Source: Plutella xylostella (taxonomy: Eukaryota > Arthropoda > Insecta > Lepidoptera > Plutellidae). Taken from it: DNA of 64,000 nt. The position numbers were made by a program, and so were the translations under genes. Of this stretch, positions 23,201-35,207 are shown piece by piece. The stretch is taken from NCBI RefSeq assembly GCF_932276165.1, contig NC_063999.1, positions 8,930,501 to 8,994,500 of the forward strand, given 5' to 3'. The notes under the pieces are model-generated. The model did no database searches. It had not been told where the DNA came from and worked only from the letters and a program-made list of their open reading frames with translations. How positions within the stretch are numbered: position 1 is the first letter of the stretch; every line of letters begins with the position of its first letter.

Positions 23201-25089
23201 GGGTAAAAGATGGGAGATAAACTTACTTTATTTTTAGTTAATTAATGAAGAAGTAGGGTAAGTGTAAGAAAAGGTATTTTTTTAGGGGGGTTTATCCAGA
23301 CATTCTGAAACATGTAACTTTTTCATTTATACCGTCATAATTATCGTTACCGTGCATTATCCACTATTAACTTGCATCTTGCTGTTAATACGATGTACCT
23401 AAGATTAGAAGGACCGCACACATCTGGTGGCCATAACGTGTACACCGTGTGTCGTCTGTCCAATTGTTCTTATTTGAGATTATTTTGAGCTGACTTGTGC
23501 GGAGCGTAGCGTAGTAACTGGTGGTAGGGGTACGATTCTCATAGAATAGATTCAATAGATTGAAAATTTGTATGTAGTATATTGGTTTAATTGCTTTCAA
23601 GAGTACAAAAAAACTTTAAACACTGTTTAACTGGTGTTTAAAACGAAATGTGACAGATTTTGTAGGCATTTGACTGCGCTAAACACCTGTTAAATACTAT
23701 CTAAGTTTTTGTGGTAAGGCCCTAAGTTTCTTTCCCATGAGAATATTGAGAATCTTATAAGTGTATTCGAGGTATTTCTTGGTAATCCACGCATCAATTA
23801 TAATTATTAGTTTCCCTAATTAATTAAGTACTTAGTTACTGATTTCCCTAATGACCTATTATGCGAAATTAAGTAAGTAAATAAATTATATGCGAAATAA
23901 TTCCTAAGTAGGTAAGGTATCTCAAAATGTTAAACTATGATCATTTTCTAATGGGATGGGGTAAAGAGTTTTTTTAAAACACCTACCTGTCATGAAAGTC
24001 GTGATCGTGATGTAGAATAAAGATTTGTCAGAATTAAAAATGAAACTTAACTGGCTTATCTACACAACCCATGTCTATGGAGTGTAGTAAGTAGGAGTGC
24101 ACCCTGTATAACATCTTCGGCCGTCTCTAGTTCCATCAGACGCCGCAATAAATCAGGTGGCGCCACCTCCGCGGTGACTCACGCACTCGCTTCGACACTT
24201 CGGGCCGGGTTTTTCATCTAATTCCGGCTATTTTAGGCTTAAACTGTAGCTTTGTATTTTCTATCTATCTAGCTTTTAAATAGGTGCTATGCTAGGGTTG
24301 ATACACACGCGAGCAAAGAAAAAGTTGCACCCGCCGACACCGAATGGCCGCAATATTCGGATCATTTACTTAATCATTTTATAATTTGAACACATTATAT
24401 AATTTGATTATTTACTTAACACTTAGCCTAGATAGGGTGACGACTTGCGAAAGGTGGCTGGTTAAATTTTAAACTGAAATTGTGTTATCTTACTAACTTT
24501 AAAACTACTTATATTATATAAGTATGTATAATGTGTAATGCGTTATATATAATCAATAAAGTTATATTGTATTGTGTCTTATGCACCCTTTTCGTAATCA
24601 GTTCAGCGAGTGTGTGCGTCATTTCCTGAAATCAACCCGTTTATCGGCTATCCGTTTCTATTGTTATTGTTATTTTCATTGTTCCATTTTTTTTTTCATA
24701 AACCCTTAACAATGCAGATCGTATTTTAAAACATAAATAAGTAACTACATTACATTACTTCTTATAGTTGTAGTACTCCTTCCTTTATTTATTACATCTG
24801 TACTATGAGTATATTTAATTATCATAAAATAATTGTCTATACGAGTAAAATGTACTATTTATATTCGTATCTAAATAAACAGTGACATCCCTGTGTGTTC
24901 AGTGATTCAGTGACGATGATGACTCAATCATTTTCAGCGACAATTCGCACGTTTTGAATTTATTATTTAACAGCCGTTCAGCCGTTTAAATAGGTAAACA
25001 TACAGAGAGGAAATTGATGGTTGCTGATAAACTTTAGAAGAAAAAAGTTAAAATGGTTTTATTCACTGGACAAATACTTTGTACTAATG
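20274..25089. other. Intergenic AT-rich DNA, no gene recognised
   Basis: No frame with recognisable protein similarity. TAGGTA/GTACCTA-rich low complexity is typical of Lepidoptera. A tRNA-SINE box B remnant (CAGCCGGGAATCAAACCCTAG, near 21197) is visible. A locally GC-rich patch near 24130-24215 (CACCTCCGCGGTGACTCACG) has no assigned function. Confidence 0.5.
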
Positions 25090-25363
25090 TACACACGGCA
25101 ACGTCAAATGGCTGGCAGGGCACACTAACGTAGTGTATGTGTGCACACTAACGTTGTCTATGTGTGCATAAACGCAGAAATCGGTTTACACACCAGTAAC
25201 AAACCACACACACACACACACACAACAGCACAAACGAGTTTGCGCGTAGGCAAACGCCCGTATACCAGCTGTGAGCCTGTGACATAAAAATATCAACCGG
25301 TAGTGTTAGTGAAATAGTTATAAAATTGATGTGAAGCAAAATTTCACTGCATGTGTCTATACA

Positions 25364-25436
25364 CTTCGTAGCTCATTGGTAGAATGTTAGACTAATGAAA
25401 CATGAAATGGTCGTGGGTTCGAGTCCAAGGATGGTT
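25364..25436 (+). pseudogene. tRNA-like sequence (left arm of the Tc1-type element)
   Basis: Pol III box A (TAGCTCATTGGTAG) and box B (GGTTCGAGTCC at 25416-25426) are correctly spaced. The D, anticodon and T stems carry several mismatches, so a functional tRNA is unlikely; no isotype assigned. Related in layout to 26781-26852. Confidence 0.55.
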
Positions 25437-25874
25437 ATTTTTTAATTTTTATTTAATTTAATTCAAATTTTGCTGTTTGAAACTGACAAATGACTACAAG
25501 CTGCATAGAAAGCTGTCGACTATTTCTCTTCGCCAAAAATATATGATTCGTTCTTCATTTGAGTATTAAAACCATTCTACCCTCATACAATATGAATAAA
25601 CGAAATTTGTTTTTAGTTTTAGTGACAATTCACCTCTGCGTCTGCAAAGTGATTCACTTTGTGATTTGTCAATTTAATTAATAACTCTTCGCAGTCACTA
25701 TGGAAAGTCACTTAACCATGTTCAAAAAGGCGGAGATAATCGTATTTATATGAACAAAACATTATAAGGAGTGAAATCGCAAGACGTTTAACGGTAAGTA
25801 ACATAGAATTGCAAATATTTTATTTGACTGTTAGAATATTTGTATTTGTATAAGCTAAGTATTTGTTTTTTTTG

Positions 25875-26265
25875 TTTGCAGAGGAGAACTGTTCAATTAT
25901 GGGTTCACCGATACGCAGATTCGGGACATGTAGACAGTAGTCGTCTATACGGATGCATCACCACGCCATCGAGAAATCGTAGCTGCACATAGCGCTGATC
26001 CGTTCTGCAGCACCCGTTCTACGGCCACAACACATAATCTATCCCTACAAACCGTACGGGTTCACTTGCGAGCTGCTGGGTTGCGGTGTCGGAGGCCGGC
26101 GAAGAAAATTGCTCAAACCGATCAGCATCGTCGAAACAGAGTGCGTTTTGCGACTGACTATTTTAAACTTTGATTGGTGCAACAATGTGGTGATATTTAG
26201 TGATGAAAAGTCCTTTAAGTCAGACAAGGATGGACGTAAGATATTATGGCGAAAAAGTGGCTAAA
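25875..26265 (+). pseudogene. Decayed Tc1-like transposase
   Basis: Translations show RYADSGHVDSSRLYG, then TVRVHLRAAGLRCRRPAKK, QHRRNRVRFA and, after a stop (TGA near 26170), VIFSDEKSFKSDKDGRK and LWRKSG. This is the order of a Tc1-family transposase from the helix-turn-helix region to the second catalytic Asp (FSDEK). Stops and frame shifts, and the missing C-terminal half, make it inactive. Confidence 0.75.
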
Positions 26266-26780
26266 ATTATAGTTATTGAGGTTAGCTCAGTAATTTTAAT
26301 TTTTCCATTTGTATAAGATTTTAGTTATTTTGTTAAATACTTATCATTATTTACAATTATGGGTAAGCCAATGTGTTAATGATGTTATTGTTACTGAGGT
26401 TAGAATAAGTTACTTATCTTATTTCTAGCTAATTAACATGTTGATTCATATAACTAATGACTTGCCTATTTACTTTAGTTTACTTTACTGTTTTAACAGC
26501 CAGTCCATCCTTTTCTGATGTTAATTATGATTTAAAACTGCTAATTGAAAATTTTCCTTATTAATATAAACTACAACTATGTTTTAAAACGAAAAACAAC
26601 AAAACCGTAACATCCTTAATGTTTATGTTACGGCAAGAATAAATTTGGTAATTTTAACACTTAATAACTTGTTTCATTTACTTTCTGTGTTGCTTTTATT
26701 CGTATATACTACAATACTATTATTAATATTTATTAAAAAATAAATTAAATCTATAAAAAAAACAAAAAAGGAATTTTGTA

Positions 26781-26852
26781 AGTTCAGTGGGATTTGAACC
26801 ACCATTCCGGTTAATGTAAGTCTTGTATCATACCAACTGAGCCATTCAATCT
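26781..26852 (-). pseudogene. tRNA-like sequence (right arm of the Tc1-type element)
   Basis: On the minus strand: box A GGCTCAGTTGG (26843-26833) and box B GGTTCAAATCC (26800-26790), with a similar overall layout to the left-arm sequence. The acceptor arm does not pair well. Pseudogene or captured tRNA-derived promoter. Confidence 0.55.
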
Positions 26853-26937
26853 ATTACAATTACGTCGACGTCGCCGACACACACATACACTGCCTACGTT
26901 AGTGTGCCCTGCCAACCATTTAACGTTGCCGTGTGTA

Positions 26938-27640
26938 CATTATACATATATGTACATAGGTAAGTAAGTATTATTATAATTTTTTACAACGACAATATTT
27001 TTTCAACTAGCCAGGTAAGTACGTTATGGGTAACGTATATTTCTAAGATAACTTTAAGTATATTTTAATTTTATGAAAGGTCATTATTTTATTACTCGAG
27101 AGCCAGACGAGAGCTTATTATAAAGTCCTCTAATATAATGTGTGACATTGGCACATTTCGTAGAGGATATGCTGTTTGAGTCATCTTTAGCAGATGCTAA
27201 AGTGAGATTGATTCAGTAGGTATAGTTATAGTCAGGTAGTACATGTATTATTATGTACCTAGGTAAAGTTTTACCCATCAGTCCGTTACTTTAAAATTAA
27301 TGGTTTCCATAATTCATTTCCTTCCTTGCTGTTTTAGCCAAAATTATCCTATTGGTACTTAGGTACACATGCAGTATCTGTATCTACCAATTCATACAGC
27401 CAATTAACATCATAACATACATTAACAACATCCATACCTAAAATAGGGACATAAGATATTTATTATAAACAAGCGATAGCTCACCGAAACAATACAATAC
27501 AGGTTATAATTTTTTTGTGTAGATACATTCCTGTAATCTATAAGCATTTAAGTATCTACAAAGATTCGTCTTCCCTCATTTGAAAGCTCAACGTTTTACA
27601 GACATACATAACACTGAAACTCAGTGTACCTAGGTGCTTG
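26938..27640. other. Intergenic DNA, no gene recognised
   Basis: AT-rich with TAGGTA-type low complexity; no repeat ends, RNA gene or coding frame recognised. Confidence 0.5.
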
Positions 27641-27643
27641 TCC

Positions 27644-27745
27644 TAAGGGCGCCAGGAGCGGAGGGGACCGTGGCGCCGGGCCGGCGCGCCGCCCGCCCTG
27701 GCCGCCGCCCGCCCCGCCGCCCCGGCGCCCTCGCCCTCGCGATAA
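27644..27745. other. Very GC- and CpG-rich island
   Basis: Nearly all G and C over about 95 bases (GCGCCGGGCCGGCGCGCCGC and neighbouring CCGCC runs) in an otherwise AT-rich region. It could be a CpG promoter or an untranslated first exon of an unseen gene. Open frames through it look like simple proline/arginine/alanine runs and are not called. Confidence 0.4.
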
Positions 27746-27934
27746 ATTACACTTTCATGTGTGTCGGCGTCTCATTGCGACTGTACACGTGCGTCGAGCG
27801 ATTGCACTTTTCATCGCGACTGTTCTTTTGTAGTCACTTTTTTGTTGAATTGTGTGGTGGATGAGTTAGCAGCGACAAATAAAAATTATATCATTCTGAT
27901 CTGAGTTGATCTGACTAACCGAAACAGAAATCGC

Positions 27935-28035
27935 TAATTCACCGGTAAGGCGAGACGAGGATTGAATTGAAAATTATAAAGTATAGACGAATTTCAATTC
28001 TCGTCTTGCCTCGCCGCCGCGCCGGTGGAAAACCA
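27935..28035. repeat. Inverted-repeat element (GGCGAGRCGAG arms)
   Basis: CACCGGTAAGGCGAGACGAG at the left pairs with CTCGTCTTGCCTCGCC at the right, with ATTGAAA/TTTCAAT extending the stem around a short AT-rich loop. Probably a small MITE; target duplication not resolved. Confidence 0.5.
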
Positions 28036-28060
28036 CCTTTAGTCCTCCGCAGACAAGCGG

Positions 28061-28140
28061 GGAGCTATCGCGAAGTCAAAAAGAACTTAACATTTAACAA
28101 AGTACTTAAAATTCAATAGTTTTACAAGTTCGCGATATGT
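28061..28140. repeat. MITE fragment with CTATCGCGAAGT ends, copy 1
   Basis: GAGCTATCGCGAAGTCAAA at the left and AAGTTCGCGATAT at the right form short inverted ends. The same family recurs at 50614-50724. Confidence 0.5.
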
Positions 28141-29700
28141 GTACACTGGAGTCATGCTAACATAGAATTGGACACTATCACACGGATTTTTTGATATTTT
28201 GTAAACAAAGATCTCTATTGAATGCCACACATGTCATTTGGAGTGCTGGTAGGTAGCTTTAGAGTTGAAATCGAAGTACTTATAATATTTTTCTCGTTCC
28301 TCATGTGTTCCCATGTACCCAGACAAGAGGGGGAGTACCCTCAGTATAATAATAACTATAGTGCAGTAATCAGTGGAGGATGTCCGATCAATCGTTGTTG
28401 GTTGGTTCTGTGCGTGTTTTGTTTCGACATAATTTGCTATTTATTGGAGACATTGGAGTGCTATCAGTTTTTTTTGTCTTAAGTCCTTTTTGTCCATGGG
28501 GACGACAGTTACAGTGGGTGCATCAATGCACATCTGCCTACCGACAAGATACGACCGACTGTCTATTTCATATCCTGTTACTTTGGCCTTATTCTAGGGT
28601 CCTTATTTGAAGACATAAAACCTAGGTGCCTAAGCAAGTAAGCACTAACTCCACGTGTTAGAAATAAACAATTAATTTTATTCTGAAAGCGATTCTGCAA
28701 TAAAACTGCACTCGTAAACAGAACCATCAAAAGCAAGTAAAACTTTATTATCTGTGTATTAATGTATTCCTAAACACCATGTCACCATTTTGAACTCAAT
28801 GCTCTTGAAAACAAAGGCTTATTTTCAGGAGGTACATGTGAATTTTCCTCCAAGGTGGTTTCTTGGTAAAATAAACTTTGGGTTACAGAGTTATGATATA
28901 AATTGGAATGCTGAATTTATTTTTAATATGTTTCGCGGAATCGTGTAGAGAGTGTTTTGTTTGTTTACCGGCCAGATTGTCAGGAGGTTCGCAAGTCGCA
29001 ACTGCACAACTCAAGAAGCGTTGCCGTTGGATACAACTTGTTGTAGGTATGGCTGAATACAACCTACTTGCTTCATTTTACTACTTAGTAGTGTGGATAC
29101 TTAATTAATACTTACAGTTCATGATATTTTATTATTTATTATACACTCACGATCAATCCATATGCCATCGCCGTTCCATACGTCACTGGAACTTTTTCAT
29201 TCCTCGTGACGTGAGTGTGTAATTGTGTATACCTATGTGTGAAGTTTCTAAACAATCTCATATTAAATTAATACATAAGTAAGCACATAATATTGATAGT
29301 ATCCATCACTTGCGACGCAATAGCTGTTAATTTCAAGGCTCCACTTTGTTATTTGTGTGTCCGACAAGATAACCAACCTTTACCATATTTTACCAAAAGA
29401 TTATCAATCTGACAAGTAGGTAAACAACTGTAAACTTGGACTTTAATTTGATGTTTTGTTTACCTTGACTACAATGGTCACACCTGTTTATTTAGGTCGT
29501 TAGTGCTAGAATATGTTTTGAGCCCAGTTGTGGGTAAAACTAGGATTAGGGTTTTTTTTGACGCTATTCTTTGGTTGTGGCACTTGTGGTATCGAATCCC
29601 CACATGACAATATATATGGACCTCCTCTATCTGCAAGACTTTAGGGTTAATCTAGACATGCTTGGCGAGCGGGTTGAAGTAGATATATATTATATAGGTA
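28141..29700. other. Intergenic DNA with small repeats, no gene recognised
   Basis: Nothing coding recognised. At 29145-29213 a short element has CACTCACG / CGTGAGTG inverted ends inside TA dinucleotides, the same end motif as the MITE at 63586-63813. Confidence 0.45.
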
Positions 29701-29714
29701 TCACACAACAGAAA

Positions 29715-29845
29715 TATTTACCACTTACAACCCGAAAACAATATCTGTACTTAAGTATCCCAAACAGAAATATTAGCCCCAGCTTTGTATCGAACCCGGG
29801 ACCTTCGGCACAGGCAGCGGTCAAAATCACCATTAACTAGGTACC
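29715..29845 (-). repeat. Decayed tRNA-derived SINE
   Basis: On the minus strand GTCCCGGGTTCGATACAAAG (box B region) is followed by a GCTGGGGC...ATATT body as in the better copy at 31555-31805. Box A is degraded. Confidence 0.55.
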
Positions 29846-31244
29846 TGGCTATATAATAATATGCCATCAGTAGGAGGTACTTGATGAGTCATAATTTATT
29901 ATTTCATATGAATAACGAATACGCTTGATCAGTGCGACGAGAGTAGGTAAGTATATTTTATATACTTATGTATAATATATTATGTTATGTACCTATAGCT
30001 TGTATTTAACCTTGTTCTGTAGTCACGTGCGCGGCCGGAAGTCAGTCGGAAATTCTTCGGCTTCACGAGACGATATTCTTATTGGGTTATTGGTGTTGTG
30101 TTGTAACGAAAACACTTGACTGGGGGGGATCACTGGCTCAATAAATCGACGAATGACCGACCGAGAATCGAATCTGTTCGTACGATTTCTGCAATGAACC
30201 CCCTGTTGCCGTCAACAGTAAAGTTTGTAGAAGTAGCAATTTTTTAAAATTCTTTTATTTCGTAGAATTCTACTATTCTTATCTACCCTTTTTAGGGTTC
30301 CATCCATTAAGAATCATACCTACATATCTCTATGCTATACTTACATTATTCTAAAACGATAATACAGGGCGCAGGGTGAAGAGCTCTGTGACCCTGTGTC
30401 CTGTAAGCTTCTGTAAGTATATAATTGACATTGACAACTCGAGTTTAAGCTAATTTAAAATTTTCATATGAAATAATTAAACCGCTAGTTACCGACACGC
30501 TTAAAGATGAAGAAGTATATTTGAAACGCATTATTGTGCAATAAAGTTTGCGATATGGCGCGGGAAAATCCAAGTGTTTGCGCGACAACACCGCCCAGCG
30601 TAAGATAGTCTCTGTTTAATGCTAGTGTTCGAATATAACGTTTAATGCTGACGGATCGACGGTTACTGGTTATGGAAAATTAATATGGCCGCCAATCGCA
30701 TTAATTTAGTTTGCGTAGAGTAAAGTTGGCGGTGAAAGTTACCGGATTTACTTAACTATTTTGTAAGTTTTAGAGTTTGGGTAAGTAGTAAGTACTTAAA
30801 TAGTTTTGAACATTGTAATTTTTTTTTAAATCATTGGTTTTAAACCGATTTCGAAAAAGGAGGATGTTCTTAATTCGTCTGTATGTATTTTTTATGCATG
30901 GCCATCGACATCTCCGCCATTTATGACCGAAGCATTATTATGGCACCAACATCAAGACTTCAGTGTTCATGTTATGTTACTTATTCGTATTACACATTCA
31001 CCATATCAATGCTATTAACTACCTACTTACTTATAAGTATTGAACTAATTTTAAAAGGAATGCGTCCCTCATCTTTTTTTTAAGCAGTGATATATGGGAC
31101 CGGGCAAAGAATGCCCCCATCAAAATGCCAAGGAATGCGAGTTGTATGATAAAGTTAAGTCAAGAGTCGAGGTTATTTTTGTGGCCTTTTAGTTATTGCC
31201 TTGTTAAACTATAGAGATAAGTATTTTTTATAATTTAATGTTGA
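29846..31244. other. Intergenic DNA, no gene recognised
   Basis: AT-rich; no recognisable protein, RNA or element ends on either strand. Confidence 0.45.
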
Positions 31245-31490
31245 TTCTTGAGATATTTTACAACATCCAGCAACCATCATCACATCATCACGACCCGACA
31301 CGTCCACAACTCCACACAGCTGGGGCACAGGTCTCCTTCCAAGGGAAGGTTTTAGGCCTAGTCCACTACGCCACCCAAAGTTGTTACTTAAATTCAAAGA
31401 ACTCATTGGTACATGTCAGCGCCGCGATTCGAACTCGCATCTATGGCGTGAGAAGCGGGCGCTTACCCGACTGAGCTACCACCGACCGCT
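31245..31490 (-). mobile_element. tRNA-headed SINE with GATGATG-type tail
   Basis: On the minus strand: tRNA-like head GTGGTAGCTCAGTCGGG (box A) and GAGTTCGAATCGC (box B) at about 31484-31414. The body follows with GTGGACTAGGCCTAAAACC and GGAGACCTGTGCCCCAG, and the tail is CGTGATGATGTGATGATGG. The tail half is shared with 49565-49690 and with the 5S-headed SINE at 56004-56398. Confidence 0.75.
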
Positions 31491-31554
31491 CTCTGCCGAA
31501 GATACTGTCTCGCCACTCTACTCGGTAGGTGTCCTCAGGGTTTTACTTCGTAGA

Positions 31555-31805
31555 ACACGCACTCACGCCTTGTACTAATGTACTCCCTTGCGGGGTAGGC
31601 AGAGGTGCATTACTGCACCCACTTTTCGCCAGAGTGTTATGTTTGTCCCAATGTAATAGGGGGCGGGCCTATTGCCATTTTACGGGCACACCCAAGACCC
31701 GAGAACAAATATCTGTGTTTAAACAAATATCTGCCCCAGCCGGGAATTGAACCCGGGACCATCGGCTCAGTAGTCAGGTCACTAACCACTACGCCATTCG
31801 GCCGT
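31555..31805 (-). mobile_element. tRNA-derived SINE
   Basis: On the minus strand: head GGCGTAGTGGTTAGTGACC (box A) and CCCGGGTTCAATTCCCGG (box B) at about 31800-31735. The lepidopteran SINE body follows (CTCGGGTCTTGGGTGTGC, GGCAATAGGCCCGCCCCC, CTCTGCCTACCCCGCAAGGG). Well preserved. Pol III transcription is expected for the class. Confidence 0.8.
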
Positions 31806-31809
31806 CTAG

Positions 31810-34800
31810 AGCTCTACTTCGTAGAGCGTGTCCCAATTCCAGTTCATTTTGGGCCAATAGAGCAATTATTAACAACCTTAACTACTCTTTGAGGGTATAT
31901 TTTCGAAAAAGGTACGTTCATCCAAAGAACAATTTTCAATGTAGCACTCACTATAACCACCATAACTAAGTACTTACCTACTTATATTTAGTAGGTAAGG
32001 TACTTATATGTCATTTGGTTATCGGTTATCCTCATCATACCTATATGTACTTATGTACTATACCTATGTACTTATAGGTACTTTATAACTGTAAACAGTT
32101 ATTTACACATTTGTGGTAAATAATAATGGCAACAACAGTAGATACCTAGTAGCACAGTCTAGGTAGGTACCTCGTACGTGCTCGTACTCACGTGCACAAT
32201 AGGCAGGTCGTGGTTCCACTAAGCAAAATATGTATTTTGTAAAAACAATATCTGCAGACAAAGTTAAAATGACGCCAAAAATTATTATGTAAGTGCAAAC
32301 AAAAACAAAAAAGCTTTTTTTTTACTTTTGTCAACGTTATTTTGGGCACCCTATCCTATAATAGTTATATGTATAGGACATAGGTACAGTAAAGGGACTA
32401 AGTATAGGATGGTATGAGTGTCTGATAATAAAGTGTAAATAACTCCAAAAAAGCCAAAAAACCGTTTACCATCTATGTACTTACTGGACCAAATCTTTTA
32501 GAAGCCATACTTAGATATGTACATAATTTAAAAAATGGTGAAGAAGCACCTACACCATCTAGTTTACTGATAAAATTTCACCCATAATCATCAGAGATGC
32601 GATGGATGTAAGTTCCTAGGTAGGTATGTAGAGAGTTTACATTGGCAATCTTCATAATTTAGTAGAATGGTGCATTCTGCGTACTAAGTTGGCTTCCACC
32701 ACAATGTTACCGGCCGCCAGTGATTCACAAAATCCATGCACGACCTCTACGTGCTCACTGTTCAGGTTTCATCCGCCATTTTGTTACAGTGACCTGAATA
32801 AAACCAAACCCACAATTAACTCCATCCATACATCTGTAAAGAACAAGTAAAAAAGTTAGGAAACTCGTTACGTTCGCTGTTTTTTTTTTCCAGAATCTAA
32901 CTAGTTAATAACTAGAACAACGCTTTCCAGAATCAACTAAGTAACTAGAACAACGCGGACTCGGGTGTACTGTACCTAAATCCATACTCAAGTTACTCAA
33001 GTTAGTTCTACTAACTTGACGGTCTCAACTATTCTGTTCTAGCTGTCAATTTCAAATCTAGAAGAGCCACCGTAGAGTTTGAGTATGCAAAGCAGTGCTG
33101 TGATTGCTTCCGATATAGTTAATTAAGTATACTTAAGTTTACAAAGTTAGTTAAAAAAAAGTTTTTATGAATTTCCCGCCCAAACCTCCTTTTGACATTG
33201 AAAATGTCATTAACAAGTTTTTTGTAGACTCTTTGCATACAATGTGCTATTCGACCTCTTTTCAATGCCAGGCTGGGCACTTGGCACTTCACAGAAAATA
33301 AAGGTTTTTGGCCGATCGATTTCAGACTTTATTAATATAAGAGTAGAGCCGAGATCGCACAACTTAATTGCAAACATGGTGTGGGTGTTAATGTTAAGTA
33401 ATCAATCTTCAAACTTTTGATGCGCAAGAACAAGAAATGAATTTAGAAGCACTTACCAAATCAAACTTCTACATAATTATAATGTGCACCAAGAAATTGT
33501 ATAAATAATTCCCTATTCTATTCTACATTATCGCTGAGTTAAGCAAAATAACTTTAACTTTAAACTAAGGTCGAATACTTCATCTATTGCTGCCTTGCTT
33601 TGACAGTATACGGTCAGAAAGAGACATCAATTATTTATCCTGTGTGGTCCTTTGTGCAACTCGGTCGGTATAATTATTAGAGTTTTACTTGTGTCTTCAT
33701 TTAGGTAGAAATACAATAACATCACACACATTTAACCATTGTGTCACTCACGTGTGAAAATCCTTGATGTCTATATTTAGTGAACAAATATTATTTTTAA
33801 CTCACTTCCGGGCATTACTATCTGGGTAGGTATAGTTACAGTAAATAGGATTCAGGTACCTACCTAACTTTACCTATCTAAGTATTTATAACGTGTATTT
33901 AGGTATTTATAAACATAGATAGTACTCTATTAGTACTATACTTATACTTATCTTCTATGTTCTCTTCCTCTACAAATAAGGTAAGGTACTTAATTTTTTA
34001 AGTTTTGAATGTTAAAACTGCCAAAACAAGGCACTCCCATTGTCGTATCTATTTTAACACAAAATAACTACAGTGGAAGTGGAACTCCCACCCATTAGAA
34101 ACTAATCAGTTACTTTTAGAAAAAAAACCTAAGTTATTTAAAAGGCACTTTAACCTTCACGTTGAAACCTTAAACGAAACGGTTAATTGTTGTGGTTCGG
34201 GATATCTCCAACGGTTTAACCCTCACGGTAGTCGATAAGTAGCTTAAAGCAGTTAAATATTTTGTAATACTTAATGATTTTATTCCCATTTTACGTTATG
34301 TTTTAATGTTCAGAAGTGTTAGAACAGAAAGAGCCCCCCCTTATCCGAACGGAGTATGTATCTACAGAATGTAATAAGTATAATTATTGTATCTATAAAA
34401 TGTTATAAGTATAATTATGATTTGTGACGTATAAATAATATTTTATGAATAAATTATTTGAATTTGAATTTGGAGATTAGTTTGTAAAAATTTACGATAA
34501 TCTGAAAAAAAATATTATACGATGAATATTAACATTTGACTTTGACTTTGAAACTGTTGTCACTGCAGCCAAGTCCTAACATTGCTCAACATTCTTTGTT
34601 TGATATTTTACTTTTAGGTGAGTACGTACAGGACCAATAAGTACCTATTTAAATGTTTAATAAGTAATTTGTGAAAATTTCTTAAGGAACTAGGAACTTA
34701 TTGTGTTGTGTTGTGTGAGCGTACTCTAGTAGCCATGCTCCTACACAACAACATTTCCGTGTTTAGAACAAAGAAGTTTTAAAACAAACAGTTTTATTTA

Positions 34801-34992
34801 TACCACAATAGAATCGTCGATAACTTTCATATGTATACATTACTTATATTAAGTTAATAAAGTAAGTTTGTATCGTTATAAAGCGGTTGAACACCTGCGT
34901 ATTCCATTCATCCGGCCATTGTAAGCTCCATTTGTACATTATTTACATGCTCTTTTGGTTCGGTATGTAGTTATTTAACCTACCAATATGTA
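31810..34992. other. Intergenic DNA, no gene recognised
   Basis: AT-rich with TAGGTA/GTACCTA runs. A direct repeat TCCAGAATC(T)AACTA...ACTAGAACAACGC occurs near 32891 and 32928. Around 34430-34480, TTTGAATTTGAATTTGG resembles a LINE tail. No coding frame recognised. Confidence 0.45.
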
Positions 34993-35025
34993 TCCTAACT
35001 AATATTATAAATGCGAAAGTAACTG

Positions 35026-35056
<31 letters not shown>

Positions 35057-35207
35057 TACTCTTTCACGCCAAAACTACTGAACGGATTTGAATGAAATTT
35101 GGTACACATACGGTCCAGACCCTGGGAAAGAACATAGGCTACTTTTTATCCCGGAATTCCCACGGGAAAACTTTTTAAGGCGAAGCGAAGCGCGCGGGAA
35201 CAGCTAG
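34993..35207 (+). mobile_element. Lep1-type non-autonomous Helitron, copy 1
   Basis: Starts TCCTAACTAATATTATAAAT, holds a (CTGT)n microsatellite (about 35028-35055), and ends CGCGGGAACAGCTAG between host A and T, as Helitrons insert. 215 bp, no coding capacity. It carries the conserved lepidopteran core (GTTACTCTTTCACGCC, TTTTTATCCCGGAATTCCC). Confidence 0.88.

Larger units (their letters stand above)
25092..26935. mobile_element. Tc1/mariner-type DNA transposon relic with tRNA-like arms
   Basis: The terminal inverted repeats begin CACACGGCAACGTYAAATGG and continue through GGCAGGGCACACTAACGTAG. They are flanked by TA on both sides (25090-25091, 26936-26937). The core has a decayed Tc1-like transposase. 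Between each terminal repeat and the core lies a tRNA-like sequence, the two facing inward in opposite orientations. A (CA)n tract is at about 25206-25222. Confidence 0.75.

Noticed and set aside
27624..27864. Frames through the GC-rich island
   Set aside because: Alanine/arginine/proline runs from GC bias; no domain, splice or start evidence.
29571..29840. 89-codon plus-strand frame
   Set aside because: Its end lies in a decayed SINE and the rest shows no similarity to a known protein.
31414..31484. Functional tRNA gene on the minus strand
   Set aside because: T-stem mismatches and an attached SINE body show a SINE head.
31238..31892. Several plus-strand frames of 65-95 codons
   Set aside because: All lie within two SINEs read on the wrong strand.
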